Below, in pieces: positions 16,917-26,356 of a DNA stretch of 64,000 bases. The DNA is from Thermonema rossianum DSM 10300 (lineage in GTDB: Bacteria; Bacteroidota; Bacteroidia; Cytophagales; Thermonemataceae). Position 1 is the first letter of the stretch. Each line of letters begins with the position of its first letter. The stretch is taken from contig NZ_AUGC01000004.1 of assembly GCF_000426825.1 (NCBI RefSeq), positions 124,001-188,000 of the forward strand, written 5' to 3'. Below the pieces are notes generated by a model. That model was not told the origin of the DNA. It saw only the letters and a program-made list of their open reading frames with translations, and did not search any database. The position numbers and the translations under genes were made by a program.

Positions 16917-17618
16917 TTAACTGATTTTTTGGAATAGTTCCCCCCAGTTGCCCGTGATGGAAGGCATCGCCAGGGCTGTCTGCAACTCTTCTATGAACTG
17001 CCGGCGTGGAATAAGCTCTGCCCCCAAGCTTTCTAAATACTGCGTATATACTTGACAATCGATAAGGTGAAAGCCTTCGGCTTCCAATGTCCGGCACAAT
17101 GTGATGAACCCTACTTTAGAAGCATTGCTCACAAGGGAAAACATCGACTCACCAAAGAACACACGCCCCATCGACAAACCATATAAACCGCCTACCAGCT
17201 GCCCTGCCTGCCATACTTCCACCGAATGGGCATACCCCAGCCGATGCATATGGATATACGCCTGCTTCATTTCTTCGGTAATCCAGGTGCCGTGCTGTCC
17301 CTTGCGCGGTACTTGCTGGCAGTGGGTGATGACCGAAACGAAATCTTTATCGTAAGTAACTTCAAAGATTCTTTTTTTCAGTATTTGGCGGCTGCTTTTC
17401 GATACCTTCAGCTTGGCAGGATACAATACAAAGCGCGGGTCCGGTGACCACCAAATAATAGGCTCGCCCGGGTTATACCAAGGAAAAATGCCGCTACGAT
17501 AGGCTAAAAGCAGTCGCTCGTGCGATAAATCACCGCCTATTGCCACAATGCCTTCCTCGCTTGCTTCTTCTACGGGGGGGAAATAAAGGGCTTTGCCCAA
17601 AAAATGAATGCCTGCCAT
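16917..17618 (-). CDS. aat: Leucyl/phenylalanyl-tRNA--protein transferase
   Basis: A 233-residue cytoplasmic enzyme of the N-degron pathway: it adds Leu or Phe from aminoacyl-tRNA to proteins with an N-terminal basic residue so that ClpS-ClpAP degrades them. The family pattern is plain: FPPVEEASEEGIVAIGGDLS, YRSGIFPWYNPGEPIIWWSP, AHSVEVW, LVGGLYGLSMGRVFFGESMF, and IDCQVYTQYLESLGAELIPR. Length is normal. It lies 91 nt upstream of the PD40 gene on the same strand and is divergent from the PorE-like gene. Confidence 0.96.
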   Translation of the reverse strand: MAGIHFLGKALYFPPVEEASEEGIVAIGGDLSHERLLLAYRSGIFPWYNPGEPIIWWSPDPRFVLYPAKLKVSKSSRQILKKRIFEVTYDKDFVSVITHCQQVPRKGQHGTWITEEMKQAYIHMHRLGYAHSVEVWQAGQLVGGLYGLSMGRVFFGESMFSLVSNASKVGFITLCRTLEAEGFHLIDCQVYTQYLESLGAELIPRRQFIEELQTALAMPSITGNWGELFQKIS

Positions 17619-17707
17619 CTTCTTTGTCCTGCTTTATTGTTACCTTCTTTTACAATAAGTGGTTTTTTTCCTTGAAAATACTAAATTCGCTATACAAAGG
17701 AAAACAT

Positions 17708-19837
17708 ATGATGAAACACTTCATAGCCCTGTGTCTGCTGGCTTCGTTTTTGATGACAGCCTGCAACTCATTAAAAAAAGCCGAAAACCTTTATTTGAAG
17801 GGGCAATATCAGCTGGCAATAGAGCAGTTGCAAAAAACCAAAGCAGCAGCCGGTAAAAAAGCCGTTTTGCGCAACTTTTATATGGCGCAATCCTACCGTA
17901 AGTCCAACCGCCTGCACGAAGCTTTGCCTTACTATGAAAAAATATATAACAAGCCTATACCGAAGCTTATTGACCCGGACGACCACCCCGACGACGCTAT
18001 TTTTTATTATGCCCTGGCTCTGAAAAACGCCGGTAAGTACGACCAGGCAAAACGGCAGTTCGAAAGCTATGTGCGCCAAGGCAAAAAGGTGGAGTATGTG
18101 AAGCGGGCACAAACAGAAATTGAAAACATAGAGCGCCTGCAGCGGCTCATAAAAGAAAAGTCTTATTATGAAGTGGAAAACTGTAGCGGACTGAATTCGC
18201 CAGCCGCCGAGTTTTCTGTTTTGCCGCTCTCCGCGCGCGAATTGTTGGTAAGTGCGGCACGCAAGGAAAATATTTACGCTGCCAATGGGCAGCCCTTCAC
18301 CGGCCTGTATAAAGTGGTGCTTACCGACACCTGCGAAGGCACTTATCAGGTGTTTAGCCCCAATCTGTTTACCGACGGCATCAATGAAGCTACGGCTACT
18401 CTTTCGCCTGATGGCAAAACACTTATTTTTGCCCGGGGCAATCCGCAGCAAAAGAAAAATGCCAAGGGGCAAAAAAATGTAAAGCTTTTCATTTCGGAAA
18501 AAGTGAACGGAGAATGGACGCCGCCGCGCCTGCTGGAAGGGGTCAGTAGCAACGATGAAGAGCGGTATTACGGAAAACAACTGCCCGGCTCCAAGCCCAA
18601 AGCTTATGCATGGGATTCATCGCCCGCCTTTTCGCCCGATGGCGAGCGCCTTTATTTTGCATCTACACGTGAATACGACGACTTTGGTAACCGCAACTTG
18701 GGCGGAAGCGACCTGTTTTATGCCATACGCTTGCCCGATGGCAGCTGGGGCAAAGTGCGCCACTTAGGCGACGAAATCAATACGCCGGGCAATGAAATGT
18801 TTCCCGTGGTTTCTTCCGACGGTAAACTTTATTTTGCCTCAGACGGGCAGCCCGGCTTCGGGCAACTGGATATATTTGTTGCCACGCGTTCAAAAGGAAA
18901 AATTACCATCCGCAATTTGGGCGCGCCTGTCAACTCGCCTTATGACGACTTTGCCATGACCTTCGATTCCGATACCACAGGCTACTTCAGTTCCAACCGC
19001 CCGCAGGGCAAAGGCAGCGACGACATCTACCGCTTTATTGACCGCACGCCCAAAACCAAAATCGTGCGTTATTATTTAGCCATCCGCACCTTGGGCATAG
19101 AACTGAATGGCACCGAACAACCGTTGCCCAACACGCGCGTACGCCTGCTCGACAAAAACGAACAACTCATTCAAGAACTGTATAGCAACAACCGCGGATG
19201 GACCGACACCCTTCCTGTTCCCGAAAATGCCGAGTTTATAGTGCTGGCAGACTTGCCCGAAGGCAAAAAGCAATACCTGGCCGCACGCGAGTTCTTCACC
19301 ATGGCGGGGCGAAAAATACCACAAGAGCTGCTCGAAAAGCCGGAGACTGATACCGTTCTGGTGTTTGAAGTGAAGCTGAAAGCCTTTGAGGTAAATAAAA
19401 CCCGTTTTGTGTACAACATCCTTTACGACTACAACAAATGGAATATACGCCCCGATGCAGCGGCTGTGCTCGACCGTATCGTTACTTTCTTGCGCGACAA
19501 CCCCAACGTAACCGTAGAGTTGCGCTCACATACCGACTCACGCGGCACTTATGCCGATAATGAAATACTGGCGCAAAACCGTGCACAGGCGGCCGTCGAT
19601 TACATCGTATCGAAAGGCATAGACCGTGAGCGCCTCAAGCCCAGTGGCTACGGCGAGCGGGAGCCGCGTGTGGTAGATGCCGACTTGGCGGCACGCTATC
19701 CCTTCCTGAAAGAAGGCGATGTGTTGAATGATGAGTTTATTTACAGCTTTCCCGATGAAGCCACACGGGAACTACTGCACCAGTTGAATCGCCGCACCGA
19801 AATTATTATCACCGGCGTTATCAATACCGGCCGGTAG
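17708..19837 (+). CDS. PorE-like OmpA family lipoprotein (TPR, PD40 propeller, CRD, OmpA_C)
   Basis: A 709-residue outer-membrane lipoprotein. Signal peptide and lipobox end at LMTAC; then TPR-like helices (about residues 20-140, SLKKAENLYLKGQYQLAIEQ), a PD40 propeller (about 170-440, with ATLSPDGKTLIFA and PAFSPDGERLYFAS), a beta domain (about 460-560), and an OmpA_C domain with VELRSHTDSRG and NEILAQNRAQAAVDYI that binds peptidoglycan. This order equals that of PorE, the T9SS component. Other OmpA proteins in this phylum share parts of it, so PorE is a good guess and not proven. The next gene encodes a T9SS substrate, which agrees. I chose ATG 17708 for the signal peptide. Confidence 0.82.
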   Translation: MMKHFIALCLLASFLMTACNSLKKAENLYLKGQYQLAIEQLQKTKAAAGKKAVLRNFYMAQSYRKSNRLHEALPYYEKIYNKPIPKLIDPDDHPDDAIFYYALALKNAGKYDQAKRQFESYVRQGKKVEYVKRAQTEIENIERLQRLIKEKSYYEVENCSGLNSPAAEFSVLPLSARELLVSAARKENIYAANGQPFTGLYKVVLTDTCEGTYQVFSPNLFTDGINEATATLSPDGKTLIFARGNPQQKKNAKGQKNVKLFISEKVNGEWTPPRLLEGVSSNDEERYYGKQLPGSKPKAYAWDSSPAFSPDGERLYFASTREYDDFGNRNLGGSDLFYAIRLPDGSWGKVRHLGDEINTPGNEMFPVVSSDGKLYFASDGQPGFGQLDIFVATRSKGKITIRNLGAPVNSPYDDFAMTFDSDTTGYFSSNRPQGKGSDDIYRFIDRTPKTKIVRYYLAIRTLGIELNGTEQPLPNTRVRLLDKNEQLIQELYSNNRGWTDTLPVPENAEFIVLADLPEGKKQYLAAREFFTMAGRKIPQELLEKPETDTVLVFEVKLKAFEVNKTRFVYNILYDYNKWNIRPDAAAVLDRIVTFLRDNPNVTVELRSHTDSRGTYADNEILAQNRAQAAVDYIVSKGIDRERLKPSGYGEREPRVVDADLAARYPFLKEGDVLNDEFIYSFPDEATRELLHQLNRRTEIIITGVINTGR

Positions 19838-19893
19838 GCGGTATTATTTTTGAGGGATTAAAATATGGTAATTGAAAAGAAGCAAATAAACTT

Positions 19894-22095
19894 ATGAAAG
19901 CAATCGTAAAAATTCTTTTTTGGGCAATGGGGCTCATGAGCAGCGCCGTGTATGCACAGCAAAGCGCCTATTGGCAAGCGGTGCAGGCCAGAGACGTGCA
20001 GCTGCCTTCTTCTGCGCAACGCGTGTTGTTCCCCGAAGAGTATGCCCTTTTCAGGCTAAATGCCTCTTTGTTCATGAACGAGATGCAAAAAGCACCCCAA
20101 GAAGCAGCACGCGCTGCATCCAAAGGGGTTGTGATGGAGCTGCCCTTGCCGGATGGCAGTGTGCAGCGCTTCCGGGTGTATGAGTCGCCGGTAATGGCGC
20201 CCGCTTTAGCTGCCAAGTATCCGGCTATTAAAACCTATGTGGCACAAGGTATAGACGACCCCACCGCCACTGCCCGTTTAGGTTGGACACCCACCAAAGG
20301 CTTCCATGCCATCATTCGTTCAAAAGAAGGAACCGTTTACATTGACCCTTATGCCAAAGGGCAGAAGGAGTATTACATGAGCTACTTTCGAAGCAAGCTC
20401 TTGATTACCAAAAACTTCTTTTGTGAAGTAGATGGTGCCGTGAAAGCTACGCAAGAGTCTGTCTTGGCGCGTGCCGCTCAGCTGGTCGAAGGCAATGAGT
20501 TGCGCGTGTACCGGCTGGCACTGGCAGCCACAGGCGAATACACTCAATACCATGGAGGTACCGTGGCGGCAGCACTGGATGCCATGGTGACGACCATCAA
20601 CCGCGTCAACGAAATTTACGAACAAGATTTGGCCGTGCGATTGGTCTTGATAGACAATACTGATTTGCTTATTTACACCGACCCCACCACAGACCCTTAC
20701 TCCAACAACGATGGCTATGCCATGTTGAGCGAAAACCAAAGTAATGTGGACGCTGTCATCGGTAGTGCCAATTACGACATCGGGCATGTCTTTAGCACGG
20801 GGGGAGGCGGCATTGCAGGCTTGGGCGTTATTTGTTCATCGGGGCAGAAGGCACGCGGCGTAACCGGTAGCACTGCCCCCGAAGGCGACGCCTTTGATGT
20901 GGACTATGTGTGCCACGAAATAGGGCATCAGTTCGGGGCAAATCATACATTCAATGCAGAAGTAGGGGCTTGTGCGGGAAATAAAGCGCCTTCGGCTGCC
21001 TTTGAGCCTTGGAGTGGTTCTACTATTATGGCTTATGCCGGAATTTGCGCCCCCTTCAACCTGCAAAACCATTCCGACCCGTACTTCCATATACATAGCA
21101 TACAGGAGATTCAGACAACCATTGCAAGCTCTTCTTGTGCCTCTGTTGAAGCCGTCAACAATACAGCGCCTGCTGTGAGTGTAAGCACTGTTTCTTATAC
21201 CATCCCGCATTCCACGCCTTTCTTTTTGGCAGGCACTGCTACCGACAGCGAAGACGAAGGGCTTACTTACTGCTGGGAAGAATACGACCTCGAGCAGGAT
21301 GGGCTGCCGCCTTTGTTTCGAAGCTACCTGCCCACAACGAGTGGCATACGTGTGTTTCCCTCTTGGGACCGCATTTTAAGCAACACCAATGAAGAACCGG
21401 AACTGCTGCCTTCAACCAACCGCAGCATGAACTTCCGCCTGACCGTACGCGACAACCATGCCGGTGGGGGTGGGGTGAGCTACGAGTCAGCGAGTTTGAA
21501 TGTAACCACGGCGGCCGGTCCATTTCGTGTGACTTATCCCAACTCTTCTTTTGTAACGTGGTATGAAGGCGATGAAGTTACCATCAATTGGGATGTGGCC
21601 AATACCGACCTTTTCCCTGTAAACTGCCAAAGCGTCGATATCTATTTGTCGAAGGATGGAGGTGCTACCTTTCCCGCCGGTTTAAAGCTGGCATCGGGCG
21701 TGCCCAACACCGGTAGCTATACACTCACCTGCCCGGCTGTCACCACCACGCAAGCCCGCATCATGATAGTGGCTGCCGACAATGTGTTTTTCGACGTCAG
21801 TGATAACAACTTTACCATCTTTTCAAATGTGGTAACAGCACCGGACGAGGAATTATCGGAAAAAGTAGCCGTTTATCCGAATCCAAGTCATGGGGTTTAT
21901 GTTATTAAAGTACCGGCTGAATTGAAGGGGGCACGGGCCTTGGTGTTCAATACCTTAGGCGAGCAAGTAGCAGCCCAAATCATAGGACAAGAGCGCTTGG
22001 AGCTCGACCTGCAGTCGCTGCCGGCAGGGGTGTATGTGCTAACTATTCGCACAGAGCGTGCACAAATACAAAAACGCTTGATTAAAGAACGGTAA
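19894..22095 (+). CDS. Reprolysin-like (M12B) metalloprotease with T9SS type A sorting domain
   Basis: A 733-residue secreted zinc protease. Residues 1-21 form a signal peptide (ending VYAQ). A prodomain-like region is followed by the catalytic domain with HEIGHQFGANH (zinc ligands H341, H345, H351 and general base E342) and the Met-turn STIMAYAGIC (M379). Beta-sandwich modules follow (about residues 430-640), and the C-terminus is a T9SS type A sorting domain (VAVYPNPSHGVYVIKV from about 658, then SLPAGVYVLTIRTE, KRLIKE). The protein should cross the outer membrane by T9SS and be released or attached to A-LPS. Co-directional with the PorE-like gene, 56 nt downstream. Confidence 0.9.
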   Translation: MKAIVKILFWAMGLMSSAVYAQQSAYWQAVQARDVQLPSSAQRVLFPEEYALFRLNASLFMNEMQKAPQEAARAASKGVVMELPLPDGSVQRFRVYESPVMAPALAAKYPAIKTYVAQGIDDPTATARLGWTPTKGFHAIIRSKEGTVYIDPYAKGQKEYYMSYFRSKLLITKNFFCEVDGAVKATQESVLARAAQLVEGNELRVYRLALAATGEYTQYHGGTVAAALDAMVTTINRVNEIYEQDLAVRLVLIDNTDLLIYTDPTTDPYSNNDGYAMLSENQSNVDAVIGSANYDIGHVFSTGGGGIAGLGVICSSGQKARGVTGSTAPEGDAFDVDYVCHEIGHQFGANHTFNAEVGACAGNKAPSAAFEPWSGSTIMAYAGICAPFNLQNHSDPYFHIHSIQEIQTTIASSSCASVEAVNNTAPAVSVSTVSYTIPHSTPFFLAGTATDSEDEGLTYCWEEYDLEQDGLPPLFRSYLPTTSGIRVFPSWDRILSNTNEEPELLPSTNRSMNFRLTVRDNHAGGGGVSYESASLNVTTAAGPFRVTYPNSSFVTWYEGDEVTINWDVANTDLFPVNCQSVDIYLSKDGGATFPAGLKLASGVPNTGSYTLTCPAVTTTQARIMIVAADNVFFDVSDNNFTIFSNVVTAPDEELSEKVAVYPNPSHGVYVIKVPAELKGARALVFNTLGEQVAAQIIGQERLELDLQSLPAGVYVLTIRTERAQIQKRLIKER

Positions 22096-22110
22096 AATAA
22101 AAGTAAAGCC

Positions 22111-22614
22111 ATGGCAAGTTGGATAGAAAAAACGGAGCATTTCTTTCAAAAGGTAAGGGCGCTTTCACCCGAAACCAAGTACGAAATAGGCAATGCCGTT
22201 GTGGTTGCCGGGGTCTGCAGCATTTTTTTGTTCCCCGGCTACCCGGGACTGTGGATGTCGATGCTGATTGTGGGAAGTATCATTAAGAAGCGCTTCCGTT
22301 GGGTTAAGAAGAAAGGCTACCGCTTTGGGCACCGGAAGGATAAAAGAAGAGGGCAAACCGTAAAAAAAGGTCCCCTCACCGATGAACAAATTGTGCGTTT
22401 TGCTCGTATAAAAGGCGGCGTGATTACCCCGGCAGAGTTGGCTTTGGAGACTTCGTTGAGTGTGGAGGAAGCCGAAGAGCGGCTGATAAAGCTGCATAGT
22501 AAAGGGTTCAATGAAATAAAAGTGAGTGACAAAGGCTTTGTTGTATATGATTTCCACTGCGTTTTACCTTCCTTAGATGACAAAATCAATGCAAAAAAAC
22601 TGGATTCATTTTGA
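22111..22614 (+). CDS. Small membrane protein with winged-helix-like C-terminal half, unknown function
   Basis: A 167-residue protein I do not recognise. It has a hydrophobic hairpin at about residues 27-58 (NAVVVAGVCSIFLFPGYPGLW), a strongly basic linker (KKRFRWVKKKGYRFGHRKDK), then about 70 residues whose pattern (DEQIVRFARIKGGVITPAELALETSLSVEEAEERL) resembles a winged-helix DNA-binding fold as in small helix-turn-helix proteins. A membrane-anchored regulator is possible but unproven. It is 15 nt after the protease gene and abuts the MATE gene, so it is probably co-transcribed with them. Confidence 0.6.
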   Translation: MASWIEKTEHFFQKVRALSPETKYEIGNAVVVAGVCSIFLFPGYPGLWMSMLIVGSIIKKRFRWVKKKGYRFGHRKDKRRGQTVKKGPLTDEQIVRFARIKGGVITPAELALETSLSVEEAEERLIKLHSKGFNEIKVSDKGFVVYDFHCVLPSLDDKINAKKLDSF

Positions 22615-22622
22615 ACCGTACC

Positions 22623-24044
22623 ATGTGGCAGGAGCTGTTTGCTGAGCTTCGAAAAATGATTTCTTTAAGCATGCCCATTATCATTGCCCAAATAGGCAGT
22701 GTGTTTATGGGCATCATTGATAATATGATGGTTGGTGACTTGGGTGAGGTGCCTTTGGCAGCTGCCGGTGTCGCCAACCCTATTTTCTTTTTGCTTGCCA
22801 GTATTGGCATCGGTATTTTTTCCGCTATCTCGCCCTTGGTAGCCAAGCAATACAGTGAAACAGCCGGCAAAAAAGAATGCGGTTACATTCTATTTGCCGG
22901 CATGAAGTTGTCCATTGGTGTGGGCTTGCTCATTACGGCCGCTTTGTTGCTGATAGCTGCCAACTTCGATATTTTCCGCCAAAGCAAGGAAGTAGAAATA
23001 GAGGCGCGCCCTTATCTGCAGGTAATTGCCACCTCGGCAGTGCCTATGATGTTTTTTCTGGCAGTCAAGCATTTTAGCGATGGGCTCTCTATTGTATGGC
23101 CTGCTATGATTATTACTATTGTGGGCTTGGTGGTGAATGTTTTCGGCAACTGGGTGTTGATTTATGGACATCTGGGCTTTTCGCCTATGGGCTTGTATGG
23201 CTCAGGCTTATCCACGCTTATTGCGCGGGTGCTGATGGCTTGCTTGATGATTGTGTATGTTCTTGAGTCGAAGTATTTCCGGGACTATATCCCCAACATA
23301 TTAAAACCGATTCCTACACGCGTGTGGAGCCGGCGCATCTTGCGCTTGGGACTGCCCAGTGGCATGCAGTATTTCTTTGAACTGGGGGCTTTCACCGGGG
23401 CTGCCATCCTTGCAGGTTGGATTGGTGTGACGGCACTGGCAGCTCATAATGTGATTTTTAGTATCGCTACCTTCACTTACATGGTGGCGGCAGGGGTTTC
23501 TTTTGCCGGTGCCATACGCGTGGGTATTCAAGCAGGCAAACAGTCTTACCACAAGGTGCGTATTGCCGGCTTTGCCAGCATATTGCTGGTAAGCGTGCTG
23601 ATGTTGTTCAGTGCTACTTTGCTGGTAGTATTTGCCGAGCCGGTCATTCGCCTCTACACGCATGACTATGAAGTGGTGCTGTTTGCTTCTTCCGTAATTT
23701 TTGTTTTCATGTTTTATCAGCTGTTTGACGGCATACAGGCGGTAGGGGTAGGTATTTTGCGGGGGGTTTTTGACGTAAATGTGCCTACGTTGATTACCAT
23801 CTTTGCTTATTGGGTGGTTTGTTTGCCGATTGCCTACTTGCTGGCCAATAAAGTAGATTGGATGACGGTAGCTTCGTGGTGGGGCGAAAGTGTGCCACCG
23901 GCCGAAGTGAACAAATACCGTTTGATGGGCCTATGGATTGGTCTTACTGCCGGTTTGGGGGTCTCTGCCACCTTGTTGACGGCGCGTTTTTATCTACTTA
24001 CGCGTGAGGGACACCTGCCGGTGATAGAAAAAAAAGCAGCCTGA
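22623..24044 (+). CDS. MATE family multidrug/sodium antiporter (NorM-like)
   Basis: A 473-residue integral membrane transporter with about twelve transmembrane helices. The start (LSMPIIIAQIGSVFMGIIDNMMVG) and GVANPIFFLLASIGIGI fit NorM-type MATE exporters, which expel cationic drugs in exchange for sodium or protons. ATG 22623 is the preferred start; a TTG at 22611 overlaps the previous stop. A terminator follows at 24110. No linked regulator is seen besides the winged-helix-like gene upstream. Confidence 0.9.
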   Translation: MWQELFAELRKMISLSMPIIIAQIGSVFMGIIDNMMVGDLGEVPLAAAGVANPIFFLLASIGIGIFSAISPLVAKQYSETAGKKECGYILFAGMKLSIGVGLLITAALLLIAANFDIFRQSKEVEIEARPYLQVIATSAVPMMFFLAVKHFSDGLSIVWPAMIITIVGLVVNVFGNWVLIYGHLGFSPMGLYGSGLSTLIARVLMACLMIVYVLESKYFRDYIPNILKPIPTRVWSRRILRLGLPSGMQYFFELGAFTGAAILAGWIGVTALAAHNVIFSIATFTYMVAAGVSFAGAIRVGIQAGKQSYHKVRIAGFASILLVSVLMLFSATLLVVFAEPVIRLYTHDYEVVLFASSVIFVFMFYQLFDGIQAVGVGILRGVFDVNVPTLITIFAYWVVCLPIAYLLANKVDWMTVASWWGESVPPAEVNKYRLMGLWIGLTAGLGVSATLLTARFYLLTREGHLPVIEKKAA

Positions 24045-24109
24045 GTGCCCGGATGGTAAGCAATGCAAATACCATACACTTTCCTATTGTGTGAAAACTT
24101 ACATAGTCC

Positions 24110-24144
24110 TTCGATAGTTCCGGTTGACGGCTATCGAATTTTTT
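24110..24144 (+). terminator. Intrinsic terminator after the MATE gene
   Basis: TTCGATAG (24110-24117) pairs with CTATCGAA (24131-24138); an inner CCG/CGG extends the stem. Six T follow at 24139-24144. Confidence 0.75.
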
Positions 24145-24184
24145 ATAAAATTAATGCTTAAACAAACAACCAAGCAACAGGCTT

Positions 24185-25855
24185 ATGAGACAACTTTTAC
24201 TTGCCGTATCACTGCTTCTACTTTCCCCGCTTATGTGGTCTTGTGAAAAAAAGCATCAAGATACACGCCGCGAAAAGATAGACTTGCTTGTAGTAAATGC
24301 CTCTATTTACACTGTGGACTCTTCGTTCACCGTAGCCGAAGCCATGGCCATTAAAAATGGCCTGATAGTAGCCACGGGTGAGCGAAAAGAGCTGGAGCAA
24401 CGCTATGATGCCCAAAATATCTACGATGCGGGGGGGCATTTTGTCTTTCCGGGTTTCTATGATGCCCACTGCCACTTCATAGGTTATGCCCAAACTCTTG
24501 CCCAGGCCGACTTGGTGGGGGCTGCTTCGCCGCAAGAAGTCATAGAGCGCTTGAAAGCCTTTCGAAAGCAAAATCCCGACCTGCCTTGGTTGTTGGGAAG
24601 AGGCTGGGACCAAAACGACTGGAGCGACAAGTCTTTCCCCGACCGCCGCTTGCTGGATGAAGCCTTTCCCGACATACCAGTATTTCTGACCCGTATCGAT
24701 GGACATGCCGCTTGGGTAAATACCAAAGCGCTGCAAGAAGCGGCTTTGCTGCAGGCAAGAAAAGTAGAAGGCGGAAGCATACGGTTGCGCCCCGATGGCA
24801 GCCCCTCCGGCATCTTGATAGACAATGCCGTGGACTTGGTGGAACGCCACATTCCACCTATGAGCCGGGAAATGCTAAGTAAACTGCTTTTAAAAGCCCA
24901 GCAAAATTGTTTTGCCGTAGGGCTTACCACCTTGAGCGATGCAGGCTTGCCCTTAGAGCATATTCGCTTGCTCGATAGCCTGCAACAAAGCGGAAGCTTG
25001 CGCATGCGTCTTTATGTGATGGCAAGTGCAACCCCCGAAAATATAGCATTCTTCCGGAAGAATGGACGCATTAAAACCGATCGTCTCAATGTCCGCAGCT
25101 TCAAAATATATGCAGATGGCGCTTTGGGCTCGCGGGGGGCTTTCTTGCTGGCGCCTTACCACGATGCACCCGGCGAACGGGGCTTTTTACTGCAAAGCGA
25201 GGCAGCACTCGACAAGCTGTACAGTCAAATAGCCGGTATGGGCTTTCAAGCCAATACACACTGCATTGGCGATGCCGCCAATCGTACGGTATTGCGCTTA
25301 TATGCTAAATATTTGAAAGGAAATGAACGCTGGCGCATAGAGCACGCGCAAGTGGTGCAGCCCGAAGACCTGACTTATTTCCGCAAATATGGCATCATTC
25401 CGTCTGTACAGCCTACCCACGCTACTTCCGATATGTATTGGGCAGAGAGTCGTTTGGGAAAAGAGCGCTTGGCTTTTGCTTATGCCTATAAAAGCCTGCT
25501 TGATGCAGCCGGCTTGTTGGCGCTGGGTACCGACTTCCCCGTAGAGCGCATCAGTCCTTTTCTTACCTTTTATGCGGCATTGAGCCGGAAAGACCTGAAC
25601 GGTTTCCCGCCCGAAGGCTTTTTGCCGGAACAGGCACTGAGCCGCCGCGATATCCTGAAAGGCATGACCATTTGGGCGGCCTATGCCAATTTTGAGGAAA
25701 ATGAAAGAGGGAGCCTTGAAGCCGGAAAGCAAGCAGATTTTATTGTGATTGACCGCGATTTGATGAAAGTAGAAGCGGCCGATATTCCGGAGGCCAAGGT
25801 ACTGGCAACTTTCATAGGGGGCGAGCAGGTATATAGCGCCGAAAATGAAAAGTAA
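24185..25855 (+). CDS. Lipoprotein amidohydrolase (YtcJ/Amidohydrolase_3 family)
   Basis: A 556-residue metal-dependent hydrolase with a lipoprotein signal (LSPLMWSC, Cys20), so it is tethered to the envelope. Family motifs are in order: FPGFYDAHCHFIG (HxH metal site), GRGWDQNDW, FKIYADGALGSRGAFL, NTHCIGDAANR, WRIEHAQVV, and LALGTDFPVE with the metal-binding Asp. Amidohydrolase_3 proteins act on N-acylated amino acids, formamides or related compounds; the substrate here is not known. It stands alone with its own 140-nt upstream region. Confidence 0.87.
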   Translation: MRQLLLAVSLLLLSPLMWSCEKKHQDTRREKIDLLVVNASIYTVDSSFTVAEAMAIKNGLIVATGERKELEQRYDAQNIYDAGGHFVFPGFYDAHCHFIGYAQTLAQADLVGAASPQEVIERLKAFRKQNPDLPWLLGRGWDQNDWSDKSFPDRRLLDEAFPDIPVFLTRIDGHAAWVNTKALQEAALLQARKVEGGSIRLRPDGSPSGILIDNAVDLVERHIPPMSREMLSKLLLKAQQNCFAVGLTTLSDAGLPLEHIRLLDSLQQSGSLRMRLYVMASATPENIAFFRKNGRIKTDRLNVRSFKIYADGALGSRGAFLLAPYHDAPGERGFLLQSEAALDKLYSQIAGMGFQANTHCIGDAANRTVLRLYAKYLKGNERWRIEHAQVVQPEDLTYFRKYGIIPSVQPTHATSDMYWAESRLGKERLAFAYAYKSLLDAAGLLALGTDFPVERISPFLTFYAALSRKDLNGFPPEGFLPEQALSRRDILKGMTIWAAYANFEENERGSLEAGKQADFIVIDRDLMKVEAADIPEAKVLATFIGGEQVYSAENEK

Positions 25856-25864
25856 GAGGCGCTT

Positions 25865-26203
25865 CTAAGAAAGCCAATGGAGGAGGCGCGCCCACCACTT
25901 TTTAATGGGGGAAGTGGGGGCGGATGGGTTCTCTGCCGTCTTTTGAGATGCAAGCTGCCGTAGATGCTCTACTTCTTGCAGCAATAACTGATGCTGTTCT
26001 TTGAGCTTTTGGTGCCGGGTTTTGAGGCGCTTATACTTGGCTTCGCTTCGGCGGTACAAAGCTTCCCACTCGTGCGCCCCGGTGGCTTCTTTGACGGCTG
26101 CCACAAACGCACTGTGTGGATAGTAGCGCTCTTCGTTGCATACAATACAACGGTGGTCATTGTCAAAATTATGTGTTTCGCAATGAATGCAAATCCATCC
26201 CAT
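25865..26203 (-). CDS. Mini-protein with RanBP2-type zinc finger, coiled coil and C-terminal amphipathic helix
   Basis: A 112-residue protein of unknown function. The N-terminus GWICIHCETHNFDNDHRCIV fits the RanBP2-type zinc finger signature W-x-C-x2-C-x3-N-x6-C-x2-C exactly (W3, C5, C8, N12, C19, C22). In eukaryotes this finger binds single-stranded RNA or ubiquitin. It is followed by a basic coiled coil (about residues 50-85, KYKRLKTRHQKLKEQHQLLL) and ends with a Trp-rich amphipathic helix (IKKWWARLLHWLS) that could bind membrane. It is convergent with the amidohydrolase gene (9 nt apart). The translation has strong domain logic, so it is a real gene in my view. Confidence 0.7.
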   Translation of the reverse strand: MGWICIHCETHNFDNDHRCIVCNEERYYPHSAFVAAVKEATGAHEWEALYRRSEAKYKRLKTRHQKLKEQHQLLLQEVEHLRQLASQKTAENPSAPTSPIKKWWARLLHWLS

Positions 26204-26356
26204 GATCGCAGTAGCCTGATGCCCAAAAATACAATAAATCTTATCTTTTGAAAGTGGCCATAGATATGCGCTTTATCCTTCGAAAAAATAGCATACTTGT
26301 GACATACAATAAGAATACAAGTCCCCGTTTAGGTTTCAACAAAAATAAAATTTGAT

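Noticed and set aside
17771-18580. A 269-codon frame on the minus strand
   Set aside because: Antisense to the PorE-like gene; composition is that of a shadow frame.
19845-19852. TATTTTTG as a promoter of the T9SS protease gene
   Set aside because: The -7 element matches, but there is no TTTG or TTG at 19-21 nt upstream.
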